Made by a program: the position numbers and the translations under genes. The notes below the pieces were generated by a model that worked only from the letters and a program-made list of their open reading frames with translations, ran no database searches and had not been told where the DNA came from. Below, piece after piece: positions 25,632-38,448 of a DNA stretch of 64,000 bases (its first letter is position 1; the number at the start of each line of letters is the position of its first letter). The stretch comes from Planococcus citri (taxonomy: Eukaryota; Arthropoda; Insecta; Hemiptera; Pseudococcidae): contig NC_088679.1 of assembly GCF_950023065.1 (NCBI RefSeq), positions 60,388,001 through 60,452,000 of the forward strand, written 5' to 3'.

Positions 25632-27680
25632 CAGAATAGGCTTGAATTAGAACAGAATTACCTAACAATAGAGTAAATTTTCTGTACAAAATTCATCGCC
25701 CTTTCCCATTCTGTAGGGTTTTAAGAGACTGAACGCCCTCACAATGAGCCAATCACTTTATATCGACACTCCTTTATGACCATTCAGCATCTAGAACAAT
25801 TTGTCCAGCGATTTGATAAAACGGACGTACAAATTGATTCCGCAGTATATTCCACATATTCCATCGTTATTCCCACGTAAACACAAAAGGAATCCGTTTC
25901 GTAATAACAATCACGACCAATATAGGTATACGAACGATAACGTTAACGTTACCTAATAAAATCACAGGTATGTATCGGTATATAGAATGGTGGTGGCGCC
26001 CCAGCTACTGAAACCGACATAGCCATGAAAATCGACCACGTGGCTTCGTTCAAATTAACCTATTATCTTCAAGTGGGAAGACATACTATGGTACGAATAT
26101 CGCCGTAACGTTAAACGTGATTTATAAATAGTTAGTATAATTGTTTTTGACTCCTACAGCCAATAACGGTTTCGTCCTTCTCTAGACATTATAATATTAT
26201 ACGCGTGTGCCAGAGACAGCGAGATTTACTCGTTCGATATGAGGTACACCATACACCGTACATACGATACAAGAGATATTACACGCATGCAAAAATATTC
26301 CATTCACGAGTTCCTATACCTCTAATCGCGTAGATTTTCGGTAAACCAGTTCTCTCGTGACCAATTACACGCACGTATAATTTATTCATTATCGAAATGA
26401 AAGTTTATTTTGGTGATCGAGTAATCGTGCTCGGTGCTCGCGCGTATAGGTAATAATTATAGTACAAAGAGAGAGAGAGAGAAAGATACTATCCGAATCG
26501 AATAAATATGTATTTCTCGTCCATAAACGGATACATAAGTACATAAATATACTCCTCACCATACCTATCTGTTTTTTCAATAAATAAGTGAAATGAAACG
26601 ATACCATATACACGATAAACATTCGGAAGTTCAAGTTGGTCATTGTGTTGTTGTGGTAAAAATATACAAAAGAATACGACAAGTTACGTTCGCACGATTT
26701 CCATTCGCCGTGTACAATTTCTCAATTCTGTACGTTGACAATCTCGAGGGAAATTTTAACCGTCATGTCACCCAAGAGGACTGAATATGTGATAAATTTA
26801 CCTAACAAATTCTTCTATTCAACTTTTTTTCAATGTAGCGTAATTTATTCTTCGTGTTTCTTTTCTCTTCCTCTCTACACTCTCCTCGACTTACTCCCTT
26901 TGCGTCGGTTTCTTACTCGTCATCCTTCTTTTTTTTATGTCAGTTCAACCGAAGCACCTAGGTACTCGATTTAAGGATGAGAAGGTTTGAAGAAAATATA
27001 AATTCTAGTAAAAACCAAAATAATACATATTTACATATTTTAATGATGGCAATTTGAAACAAATATTTTTGGAACATTTAAAATTACGAATTTAGATGGA
27101 AATATGCACTTACAATAAACAGGCATATCATACTGGAAAAATCCAAATTCCATATTCATTTTTCAAAAAAAAGGGAGGGGACTCGGTTCGCAAAAAATGG
27201 CCCGAAATTGACTCAACCTGCCTGATTCCTGCTTCACTCTCAGGATATTGATCTTATCTTAGAAGATTCATTTCACATCTCATCGCTTTAAATTTTCGTC
27301 TCGTAGAAAATTAATACAATTCGATTTCCAAACGACGTCGAATTTCTCATAAGATCAACTTTACAACACCTCATACGCCTCCAGAGAGGCAAAACAACCG
27401 TATTGCCGATAAAATGAATTTTGAAGACTTTCACGCCGCGTCGTTGCGGTTAAAAATACATAATATAACTAAAAATAACTTCAATTCGACGCTTTATTCA
27501 AAAAAACGCTGACTCGTTTGGTTTCTTTCTAAAAAAAAAAATCGCTTACCATGATTTACCACACATTTCTTTTTTCTTTCAACTATGTACTACAATCGAA
27601 TCGTTTATTTCCCTATTTTTTCTATGGCTTTTCAAAACTTTTCACAAATATTATGTACCGAAATAAATCTTTTCTTCGTA
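25632..27680. other. Unique-looking sequence, no gene supported
   Basis: Balanced composition at 25850-26950 with a (GA)n microsatellite at 26467-26486. Overlapping frames at 26389-26682 (minus) and 26593-26784 (plus) are unrecognised. Nothing supports an exon. Confidence 0.55.
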
Positions 27681-28900
27681 TTATAAAACGGGTAAAGTGA
27701 GAAAATATTTCTCATTCGAACCAAGAATATGATTTCCAATATACAAGAATTCATTTTGAACTTGTTTACCAAATTCGAGGTGTCTCATTTGATTCACAAT
27801 CCTTGGAAAATCGAGATTACTTTTGGGAATGGTTTCCGACAATGATGAGAGGTATCCCAATTGGCAGAAAAATTTTTGAATCGGAAGAAGCCAAGTCGAA
27901 AGACCGTGCAAAAATACATTATTAGACAATATTTTAGGAGCTCGAGTGTATTTTTCGATTTTTTTTTTTTTTTTTAATTTTCAAACACCAAATTTGGGCC
28001 AAAAATGCAAAAAAAAAAAAAAAAAAATTACACGAAATTGACCTAGAAAGCTTAAAAAATTTGAAATTCATCCTAATTTCGAGCCCCCCCTTCATTCAGA
28101 AACGGTTTCGAACCGTTTTTGAGTAGTTCTGGAGCCTCAAGCAGATTTTGAAAGTCGTTTCCTCCAAAATTTCAGCCAATGTCCTAAAGCTGAAATTCAC
28201 TTTTCATTTCTAAATTTCAACATGCTGAAATAAAATTTGAGGTGGTTTCAAGCTGTTTTGGAGACTCCAGCAACGTTTTTGAAAAAAAAAATGCAGGTAT
28301 ACAAAATAAAAACGGAGACACTAGAACGGCTTGAAACCACCTGCTTGAATCGACTCGGTATGCTGAAATTATGGCATGAGGTAAATTTTAGCTTCCTAAC
28401 TTCATTGGAAATGTTTTGTGAACATTTAAACTTTCAAAATTTTTCTGGAGGCTTCAGAATTACTCAAAACAGTTCGAGACTATTTCCAATTGATTTGGGT
28501 AGTCGAAAATACGATACATCCCAAATTTGAGCTTTCTAGGTCAATTTGGTAAAATTTTAATTTTATTCCATTTTGGTTCAAAAATTTGATTCTCAAAAAT
28601 TTTCCAAAAATTGGCACTTCAGCACTTGAAATTTTGGCTGGTGATGTATTTTTGCATGCTTTTTGTATTCAGCTTTGTCTGGTTCAAAAATTTTCCTACT
28701 ATTTGGGAAACCTCTCGATTTCACTTATTACCTACCTCATCAATCATTATCACACAAAGTTCATGTTTGGCCCAGATGTTTCATCATCACTTCATCAGAC
28801 ATCCCAAATGACCAAAAACGAACATTTTTAGGCCAGTTCAAAAAAATCACATTTTCAAACACGATAAAATTTTCCACCAAAAAACACCAAAGTTTGCTGC
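27681..28900. repeat. Degenerate dispersed repeat with AAATTGACCTAGAAAGCT motif
   Basis: The phrase AAATTGACCTAGAAAGCT appears at about 28035 on the plus strand. Its reverse complement, AGCTTTCTAGGTCAATTT, appears at 28528, with surrounding text also inverted (CAAATTTGGG, CGATTTTTTT). Related phrases occur near 39945 and 56220. The region looks like an old inverted-repeat element or nested fragments; the edges are not definable. Frames inside overlap in three phases and are not genes. Confidence 0.45.
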
Positions 28901-30939
28901 CAAATCTCGAGTAAATCAGAATTAAACCCAAATTAAACATCCGACTAAAAGGAATTTTTCACAATTACCACCGTCCTCCTAATGAAACCAACATAACGCC
29001 AAAATCCAATAAACAGTCTGAAAAATTTTCAATCGAGTCGAAAATCACGTTAAATCAAATCCCCCTCCCCTAGAAGCCCTAAAAACCCCTATTAAGCGGC
29101 TTTCGGAAACCAAGCAGCAAGCATCGAGGAAAACGACAGACGTATATAATCCGACGAATCAGCAACTAATTTCTATCTATAAATGGTTTCAAAGGGGGGG
29201 GGGAGGTGGAGAGGAATTCGACGGGATACCACTACGCCGAAATCTAAAACCCATTAGCCAATCAAAAGGAAACTCTTGGAAACAGATGAAAAATTTCTGT
29301 CAAGAATCGCCGAGTGCTCTCGACTGTCGTACCAGAGCGTCCTTCTCCGTCCCTTCTAATTTAGACACCAAGATATACTTCAACTCAATGAGCAGAACAC
29401 CGCACCGAGCTTCTTTCATATCCCAAATGGCAATTAATTTCATTCAAACTTCTCGCACCACGTTTATAAAACTTGGCCACAACGTTGTCGTTGTCCGTAG
29501 GGATAGGGAAACCGTAAAAATCACACATACAAAAATACCTACAGCCATTCTGCTAATCCTAAATACCACTACGAGCACATACACGTATCAATTTCTGTTT
29601 CGATGTCCATGTGTACGAAAAATTGTTCATTCCCCTTACCTAATAATACACGTCAAGATACAGAATAGCCATCGCGTATCTCGAGCCAATTCGATACATC
29701 TTAAGAAAAAAGAAAAAAAGATCACGGAGGTCATTTGGTACAATAAAGAATAAAACTTTTTGTACTAAAAGTTTGGACGCGAATAAAGAAATTTTCAAAA
29801 ACCTTTGATGAATTGGAAACGTGAAAAAGTTTTCAAGTAAGCTATACGCAGACATATACTAGATATTACCTGCGCTTTTAATTTTGATTGCTTTTTTTTC
29901 CGAACAACAACAGCAGCAACAGCAACAGTAACAACAACATTCTCACACGCACACATAAGCAAACGGGAAACACGACGAGAAAGCTATTTTAATAAAAACC
30001 TCCGCCACTTGTCTCCTTTCGTCGTTCATTTCTCGCTTGTATACATTTTTGCAAAAAGAAACACGCCGGTGAAGTTATACGTAAGTCATTTCATTTATAG
30101 CGATATATATTCATTGTTTGAATATACGTCGTAAAACGGCGCCACCGTGAAAAAACATCAAACAATCGACCAGGAGGGAGGAAAACAACGAAGGCAAAAA
30201 AATTGAAAAATGTCAACTTTTATTTCCGATACATTTCACAACGTTTTAAAAATTTTCTTCTAAATATCTTATCGATTGGCTTCATTTGTAGTACGTGCGG
30301 TTGCCTTTTCACCGTCAAATATCTAAATGGAAATTGTCACTGTTTTCTACTCGTACCACTTCCCTCTATCCATCGTTTTCGTTTATCAACTTGAAGCAGG
30401 GTGTCGGAAAAACTTCAGGAATTGAAATTCTCGATTTTTTTTCTACCTTTCGCTGGCTTTGCAGAATATTGCAGATAGGTAGTTATACGTAATAATCGTA
30501 TAAATTTTACAGAAGTAAAATACAGGGGTGGTGGGGAAACGGGTGTTCAAAATTTTCACGCCAAAATAGGTACGTGTAATCTTACACTTGGGGTTGGGGA
30601 TAATGAGGCTAACTGAAAGACTAGAGGGCCATTTATCCTAAAAATTGGTATTTTAGTAAATTTGAGACATTCTGACTTTTTTTTACTCAAAAACAAAAAA
30701 TGAAAACAAAACCACAGAAAGTGAATACTCATAACCACAAGTATTAGCCCATTGGAAAAGATTAACACACACTCAAATTTTTAAAAACTGCGAGAATTCA
30801 CCCGATTCGGCAATTTTTTCTACTAAGAAATATATAAATGCACAATCTACAGCAACAGTGGGGACCTTTGGGATCCACGTTGATCGAGTCGAAGGGAAGG
30901 AAACAGGTTTGAAATATCCCTTCGAAAAATCAGTATGTT
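28901..30939. other. No gene supported
   Basis: Includes a poly-G run (29184-29194). The 155-codon plus frame at 29286-29753 has an unfamiliar, compositionally biased product and an overlapping minus frame at its end. A CAACAACAGCAGCAACAG-type tract lies at about 29905-29935. The phrase AGCAGGGTGTCGG at 30395 resembles the CAGGGTGTCTAC termini but has no detectable partner. Confidence 0.5.
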
Positions 30940-30943
30940 TACC

Positions 30944-31427
30944 TGTAGAGGGTAGATGAGGACCCAAGGTACTCATTATAGCAGGGAATACATATATGCC
31001 CTCGGTCGTCGGTAACACTGCTGGTGCAGTGCCATCTAGCGGATTAGTTCCGCGAGATGCGGACAACCAAAACAGACTGCAGTGTCCGCTTCGCAGTTGT
31101 CTCAGGTCGCTTAGAGTAATCACTCCTCTGGACGGACGTTAGGACAACCAGCCTTTTGAGCAGAACTGCACGGATGCGTGTGTACTTATAGCTCTAGGTA
31201 TTACCTATTAGTCGTGTGTAAATGTATGTTCATTAAGTGAAGCTCAATAAAGCGTTTAAAGTGATTTATCATCTTTTGGTTTATTGGTCGGACGAATAGT
31301 GACATACACACAATCTGTACGAGGGAAGGTGTAGGGTATTAATTAGCCAAGCATACCCCGGACAGGTACATCAGGAACCTAAGTTCCCACCTAATGGGAC
31401 TAAGTTCATACCTATCTTCTCTCTACA
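30944..31427. mobile_element. Solo LTR, probable Ty3/gypsy type
   Basis: Begins TGTAGAGGG and ends CTCTCTACA, so it has the canonical TG...CA ends within a short inverted repeat TGTAGAG/CTCTACA. It is flanked by an exact 4-bp duplication TACC (30940-30943 and 31428-31431). The 484-bp body is more GC-rich than its surroundings and contains a GCCATCTAGCGG motif and an AATAAAG polyadenylation-like signal near 31246. No adjacent internal domain or second LTR is present, so it is best read as a solo LTR left by recombination. The 4-bp duplication favours Ty3/gypsy over BEL/Pao, which usually makes 5 bp. Confidence 0.8.
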
Positions 31428-32654
31428 TACCTTTTTCAAAACTGATTTTGGGGTATCCCAAAAAGTTGAATTTTTTTTGTAGAATTTTGTTCTCTTTCAC
31501 CAGCCTTCTTGTCTCCCATGCCACAAATCAGAAAATTAATTTCAATTCATAAACCAAAGATTTTAAAACTACTACTATATGATCATTCAAGGGTTTTAAA
31601 AATGTTAAAGCATACGACCTCCTAACCAGTTTAAGAGCTACAAGTCAAATTGGTAACAAACTGTTTGAAAATTGAAGAAATACTGATTTTCTGAATTTCA
31701 TGGCATTCAGTTCTTCTCTAAGATTACTTTTCCCACAGATTGAGAACAGTGTCATACCCGATGACTTCCATACAGCAATTGTAATACACATTTTCAAAAA
31801 AGGAGACGAAAATGACCCAGGAAATAACCATGGAATAAGCCTACCACATGCTGCTTACAAAATACTTGCAAAGATACTAGCAAGAAGAATCGAGAACCAT
31901 GCAGAGCCAAGAATATTGGAATGCCAAAATGGATTTTGAAAGGGAAGATTGTGCATAGATGGAGTATAGAAGAAATATACACCAATAATGTAATAAGAGT
32001 AAGATCCGGATAGGTACATATTGGAAGCAAAGAAGATAGGAAGAGGAGTAAGACAGGGATGCCCAATGTAGCCTGTTCAATATCTACTTCAACAACATGA
32101 TTAAAGAATGGCTGAAAATCAAGCAAACAGGGCTAGACATCAATGACACCCATGTTAATACCGTGCTATTTGCTGATAATCAGGTGGTTTTTGCTGACAA
32201 AGAAGATGACTTGCAGAGAGTGATGTACAACCTTCAGAAAGTGGCAGATAAATACAGAATGAGAATCTTGTGGTTGAAAACAAAGGTGGTGGCCTTTGAG
32301 GGGAAAGAGCCAATACACCGTAAAATTGTTGTAAGTGAACCGCCAGTAGAACAAGTCAGAAGCTTTCAATATCTCAGGTGCGAGCTATCTTATGAAGGAG
32401 AGGTCAAATTCCTGAGAGTAAGTGGGGGATAAACCGAGTCATCCCTCCAAGAAAAGTCAGAGCTGAAATTCCAATAAGAATCTACAATATGCTGGCAAGA
32501 CTAATGCTGCTGTATGGAAGCTAAACATGGATGATGATAAAGGATATAAAAAGCAGAGTAACCGCAGCAGAAATAAGATTCATGCGAGCCATGGCAGGAT
32601 ACACAAGACACGATAGGAAAAGGAATGACATCCTGAAGGAGCTATGTTTGGAAT

Positions 32655-33095
32655 TCTAGAGCATGTGAGATCAAGCAGGTGACCCCATGCTGGTCATTGT
32701 TCATCAGTTTATTTGGTACTTGCCGAGCCTATTATTATGTCACATTCTGATGTTATCAGGGTCATAAAATTACCTTCCTTTCACTTCATTGTTCTCCTGA
32801 TCTTTCTCACACCTGCAGGTCAAGGCATTCACAACATGAACTACCTGCTTGGTCAAGGGGTTGGTAGAGGGAGAAGCAGGTGGGATTTCCCCCCCTCTAC
32901 AAATGTTGTTAAACTCCTAGAGCAATTCCAAATTTGGGTTCAGTGCAATCAGAACTTTCATTGGGGTAACATCTCAATTAAATATTATCGCACTCCTTTT
33001 GGCATCCAGCACCTAGTGCTATATTTATTTACCTATTGTTTATTTCTATTATTATTAATTTAGCGATTTAATTTATTTCAAGCTAGGAGCAGAGC
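32655..33095. mobile_element. Insertion of unknown type inside the RTE-like remnant
   Basis: The retrotransposon frame ends at ELCLE (about 32654) and resumes at PIIGWVNDYRKKW (about 33096). The roughly 440 bp between have no counterpart in the family. The interior contains an inverted pair around CAGGTCAAGGC / GCTTGGTCAAGG and a poly-C/CT tract near 32890. No clean target duplication or terminal repeat was identified; CTAGAGCA near the left edge and CTAGGAGCA near the right are a possible imperfect one. Confidence 0.45.
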
Positions 33096-33317
33096 CATGA
33101 GCCAATCATTGGATGGGTGAACGATTACAGAAAGAAATGGCAAAGGCATGTTGATAGAATGCCTGACGAACGGTCCCCTCAAAAAGTCAAAGAATACACT
33201 TCAACTGGCAGGAGGAGTAGAGGAAGACTAAAGAAAAAACTTGATGGTATGTACATCTGCAAGCAATTCTTCTACAGTTTCACAAATGGGGTGAACAGCT
33301 CACCAGGCCAAAGTTCA

Positions 33318-33348
<31 letters not shown>
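33318..33348. repeat. (ATG)n microsatellite, RTE 3' tail
   Basis: About ten uninterrupted ATG units directly after the last recognisable retrotransposon sequence. Such short simple-repeat tails are usual for RTE-clade elements. Confidence 0.85.
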
Positions 33349-33349
33349 C

Positions 33350-36300
33350 ATTTTTTAGACTGTTATTCAATTTTTCAATTTTGACTTGGTGAAATTTGTC
33401 TCACATTTTAGCAAAACATATCAAACCCTCTTATTCTTAGACACCTGGTATTAATCGTTTTTAGAAGTTGTTTTATTGATTAATTTTCAAGTTTAATAAA
33501 AACATGAATACATTTGGGTTTCTCATTTATTTCGTCATTTTTTCATTCGCCTTGGAAAGCTTTGCATTTTGATATCCATATTTTCCATAATTCTAATATA
33601 ATCTAGTTTTGCCTCTTCCTTGGGGCAAATCCTTCCTTCTCAACTTGAAAATCAACTTTTGACCTTTTCCCATCCAGCAGACAAAGATACTTCGTCAAAG
33701 TCTTCCTGTGCTACATACATTTCATGTAGGTACGTGTAAGTAATTGTACATTCGTACACGTTCATTTTCGGGTACATTAATTTTCTCTACATTATTTCGT
33801 AAAATAAACACACACACATAACGTTCAATTCGACTAAACGTATCAACGATTCCATTGTTCTCGCGAATACGTAAACAATGTCTTCTATAACGGAACACAC
33901 TGACGAATTTTTGAACATCGCATCATCACGTCAAAAGAATCCAGATGAGAACTCAAGATTCGCTGCATTGTATCGCCTTGAAAAGTTTTTTTTTTTTGGC
34001 AAAAGTTTAGCGGTTGTTGAAGAATGAATAAATGAATCTTGATAAAGCAGCGAGATGCAGGTTTCTCGAAACCGCGAGACCTTGAAACTTCGTCCAAAAT
34101 TGACAATATTATTCATGCCGAAATTTCCATCAATAGCCTATCAGTTTTACAATCCAACTGCTTATCTTTTCAAGCAACGGATACTTAGACCAAAACAACA
34201 ACAAAAAAAAAACAAAAAAAAAATATTGACCAAATATTTACACCAATAAATCGAATAGAAAATATAAATATCCTGTGGCAGGTAAACGAGGACGTGCGGA
34301 AGATGTCACGCTAACGTGATGTTCTCATAAACACGTGGTGGGTTCCGGTGCATGATCGCTGGAGGTAAGTATACGTGCGACGCTGATTCACAGGTCAATG
34401 ATCCAGGCTCTACCTGCGGGAGGAGGTCAGCTAAAGTATCATTTCACAACTCCCATTTTATTTACATAACATACAAAAACTCTACATCGATAATTTTTTC
34501 GAACACTTGGAGCTCAAATTCCATCATCTATTTTGATATCAGATGCCATAAAAATGGCCTCATCCGAAAGCGAAGGCTGAAATCAGCCAATATCGAAAGT
34601 ACTGCAGGTAATTTGAAAATATACAAACTCATCGTAATTTATTATCGAGCAGGTATCGTACAAAATTACGACAAAACTACTCTTGACAACTTTGACTTAT
34701 TCATAAATTTCACGCGTCATCGGGGCTGAATTTTGAAATTTCATAAACGCGGGTGTAATTTATTATCTCAGCTAGTAGATGTTAAAGGTGTTTAATATCC
34801 AAAGTCGAAGAGTACCGCGAAAGATAGAGAGAAACAAAAAATGATGAAAAATTATTAGGTTAGTTGATTTATATTTCGAGATGACTCATCATACGATAAA
34901 ACTTCCATCTTTTTCACTCCGTCGATCGTTATAAACCAGACATCTCCGCGTTGTTTTAAAAATATGCAGATTTGTTCGCGATCGTATTAGTACATAGGTA
35001 TTATTTCTCCGCATGGGTTTATGATATTCCATTGAACCAGATCCAGATTGTGAAGGCGAAGGATAAATTCCAGTCCCTCGAGGTATCATGATTTCAAGGT
35101 CTACGAAAGAGAAACTTTGTCTGTAAAATTTCTACGTCGTTGTGTTTTTTTTAGCTCGATTAAAAAATTCGTGAAAAAATTGTTGACTTCGTTTCGTTTG
35201 AGCGTGTTTTTAAATGCTTATTTTTGGGAGCGGTGGAGCCTGAAGCCAAGGAGGGGTCAGCCTATCGAGTAAATCAAGACCATTATACTGTATTGTTTCG
35301 TGAATTCGAGTGTTTATTTTGTCTAAATGGTATTGAAAATATTCCATAACACATGCAAAATATTATTATAAATCCGTTCAAAATTTAAAATTAATCATGT
35401 GGTTTGGATCAGGAAACGTTGAGGACTTTGTGGATTATCCCAGAATGGAAATTATACCTCTGTAAAGCCCTCGCACTTTTACTTTCGTTCGAAAATCAAA
35501 TCATTTTAAATTTCCTCGCTCGTTGCTGTATGTTTAAGAATTTCAAACGTAAAATTAGACATTTCTGCTAAAATAATGACAGGTTGAAATTCATTCGAAA
35601 AGAACTGCCGAAAAATTTCGTCCGGGCTTGTTTTAGCTGAACTAACACGTACTTTGCAAACTCATCAACCAACTCGAACCCTATGCCAATTAAACATTTA
35701 TCAAATTTACAAGCGTAAAATGCCAATTTAATTATCGCGAAGGTAAAACGCCTTCTAAATTTTAATTCCTTTGTACGATTCCATTTCGAGAGTACTTTTA
35801 GTACTAGCTAACATCAAAACCCATCAATCAAAAAACTAGATCATTCTGACTAAAAACATTTTTCAAATGACGAAATTTACGTATATACCTACTAATCTAA
35901 TTACCATAATGAATATGGGGCATTAATTTGGCAATTTTCTCATGCAAAGTACCAATTACTATGTTTAATATACGAGAAACACAATGGAAAACGTCGCTGA
36001 TAGGCTATACCTACGTACGATTCCGAGGTCTTAAAATGGTTGGCCGGCTCGACCGAGTGAACCCCGTTTGTAGAAGTTTCTGTAAATTGAAAGAGAAAAA
36101 TCTCGACTTATAAAACGCGGTGATAAATTTTCCCTATAATTTGAATTCGATATATAAAACGAATTGATTAATAAAAAGATCCGAGGGTGTATACGAAGCA
36201 TAGAAAACCTAACTTAGCAGAAGGAACACGTTTAATTAACGCTCAGCCATTGAAACCGTATCGACTGGTAATATAAAATATTCAAAAAACATTTAAATTT

Positions 36301-37200
36301 GCTCGCGAGCTTTGAAAATTCCTCCGCAATTCCGCAATAATGAAACCATCGTACATGAAATTCAATTAAATACCGAAAACTTTCAACTTTATGCGCGCCA
36401 ATTAAATTAAACTTCAAAACTAAATTCTTCGTTATACGAATTAACGACGATACACACGACACCAGAGTCGCAGTCGTCTTCTTCAGTGAAATTTTCGTCA
36501 ATGAAAAATTGTCAAAAAGTTTCAGCTCGCAGGAAAAGATTAAGTTAATCGTAGCGTAGTAGTGCATTAATGGAAGCACTGTATTTGCCAGAGTAATCGT
36601 ATTCCATTATCTTCATTAAATGCGCGTTCGCGCACAGCCAAAGGGGAAAGGGAAATTTGAAACTGTTTTACTTGCAAAATTCCGTCTCTCTGGTTCTCTC
36701 TCCCATTCTGCATTACCTCTCTTCAACGCTTCGCTAATTTTCTTCCCTTTTTTGTTTTTATACACTCGACACACACGTACACATAGAAAAGATCTTATTA
36801 AACGGGGCGCTGCGGCAAGCAGAGGCGTATTTTAAACATTCGCAATTTTTTCTCCACTCTCTTCATTAATTACCAACCATCTCGAGTTTCTCAACGTTGA
36901 AAAATTATCTTCAAGCAGTTTGCATTTACTCCCATGAAAGGTACACAACATATTACTACAAAGCAAAATCGTCGAGAGGTTTTTTTCTTTCTTCTAATGT
37001 TCTTCTTTAGTCGAATTTTCCCAATATCGAGTGTTTTTTAAGCGCGAAATAAATCGTCGACCAATTATCAACCTCTGATTTTCGTGATACATAGAATTAG
37101 AAAACAAAATACTGAATATTCAGGCCTGCGAATAAACAGCATACAAAGAGAAGAAAATGAGTGAAAATCCCGAACCCTTCTGACTTGGAAAGTACACACC
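33350..37200. other. Unique-looking sequence, no gene supported
   Basis: Compositionally balanced at 33700-36950 with few visible repeats. A donor-like GCTGGAG|GTAAGTATACG lies at 34359-34376, but no upstream frame or acceptor makes it a convincing exon. The frame at 34352-34729 (plus, 125 codons) is not recognised. Overlapping minus frames at 33885-34116 are unrecognised. This is one of the longer low-repeat blocks, so unseen exons are possible. Confidence 0.45.
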
Positions 37201-37432
37201 AACTTGGAATTCTTAATCATTATCACCTATTTCAGAAATTTGAGAAATTAAAGGAAAAACTTATCAAATTTTTACGAATTTTGAAGGTAGCAACTAAAAA
37301 AATTGGTACAACTGCAACTTGGAATTCTTAATCATTATCACCTATTTCAGAAATTTGAGAAATTAAAGGAAAAACTTATCAATTTTTGCGAGTTTTTGAA
37401 GATGATGACTAAAAAAAATTGGTACAACTGCA
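37201..37432. repeat. Recent 115-bp tandem duplication
   Basis: Copy 1 (37201-37315) and copy 2 (37316-37432) both start AACTTGGAATTCTTAATC and end GGTACAACTGC. The first 68 or so bases are identical, with small differences and length changes in the second half. The near-identity points to a recent event. Confidence 0.9.
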
Positions 37433-37859
37433 TTCCAAAGTATTCTGACATCTGCCACTTTTAGAAAAATCTTTCTTTGCTGTAGCATAATTCATACCTC
37501 ATACGTAATATTCGAGAAGAAAACATTTTCAAAATACGAATTTACTTTTAAAAAGGACCGAATTGCTGACTCTCAACCACTCAGTAGAAAGTAGAAACTA
37601 AAGGTGGCATTGGATTTCGATGGCAAAAGCTTAGGTCGACACAGAATCTCAAAGAAATAAGTACTACGAGTAGAACAAAAAAAACTACGATTTTTTAGAA
37701 AATGCTTTCTTTTGGAATTTGGACCCTTCTCTCCCTTTCAGAGGCACCTTCAATGACCAAAAAAAATTTTCGAACAAGGAAGGTACCATTGAATTGAACA
37801 AAGCTAAATCGAATTAGGCGTTAATTTGCATTTTTAAAAGGTGAATTTTTGAAAATTAA
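37433..37859. other. No gene supported
   Basis: AT-rich sequence without recognisable frames or repeats. Confidence 0.5.
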
Positions 37860-38430
37860 ATCGCAGGGCTCGTTCTCATTTTATTCCAACAAAAAAAAAA
37901 CAGTAACTTTAATATCCAAAAAAGTGACAAAATATGGACAAAACATTTTAAAATGCAGCAAAAATTACCAAAAAACCCAGAACAATTTATTTTGAATTAA
38001 AATCAAAAAATGGAACTCGTTAAAAACTTAGGCAATTTCAGCAAAAAGCAGAACTTTTTGGCAATTTTGGTGCCAAAAAATTTGATTTTGCAATTTTTGG
38101 ATTGTAAACATCAAGATTTTAGGGCAATTTGGGGCAAAAAAGCAAAAATTCTGCAAATTCTGGCAAAAAGCAAAACTTTTGACAATTTTAGCAAAACAAA
38201 GAGCTTTTTAGTAATTTTTGGTGAAAAACCAACAATACCAACATGTTAGGACAAATTTTTGGAAAAGAGTGTTTTTTTTAGCAATTTTTAATAAAAAATG
38301 AAACTTTTTTGCGATTTAGAAAAAAAGCTAAACTTTTTGCTACTTTTGGAAAAAAAATAAGACTTCGACAATAATTTTTGGTTCCTCAGGAATTTCTGGC
38401 AATTTTACTGCAAAGCGACAATTTTTGACA
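37860..38430. repeat. Degenerate GGCAATTTT / GGCAAAAAGC minisatellite
   Basis: Units such as GCAAAAAGCAGAACTTTTTGG and CAATTTTGGTGCCAAAAAA repeat every 30-40 bp on the plus strand. The array is interrupted at 38449 by a TA-flanked element and resumes at about 39386 with the same motif. Confidence 0.7.
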
Positions 38431-38448
38431 GTGAAGTTTCAAAATGTA

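Larger units (their letters stand above)
31640..33349 (+). pseudogene. RTE-like non-LTR retrotransposon remnant (reverse transcriptase)
   Basis: The conceptual product shows reverse transcriptase landmarks in order: PDDFHTAIVIHIFKKGD and NNHGISLPHAAYKILAKILA at 31760-31900, QNGF then a stop and KGR near 31930, RGVRQGCPM with a stop and frameshift near 32043-32070, and a FADNQVVFADKEDDLQRV box at 32168-32220. The usual FADD or YADD active site reads FADN here. Then come the downstream KTKVVAF block, a long 'RIYNMLARLMLLYG' region near 32475-32520, and the C-terminal KWQRHVDRMPDE..SRGR block at 33127-33240. The catalytic region between QNGF and RGVRQGCPM is largely deleted. The element ends in an (ATG)n tail typical of RTE-type 3' ends. 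It is dead: 5'-truncated, internally deleted, frameshifted and interrupted at about 32655-33095. Confidence 0.85.

Noticed and set aside
29286..29753. 155-codon plus-strand frame
   Set aside because: Unfamiliar product with Lys-rich low-complexity tail and no supporting context; likely chance.
30395..30410. Fourth GTGTCTAC-family element starting AGCAGGGTGTCGG
   Set aside because: Only one end resembles the family and no inverted partner lies within 1.5 kb.
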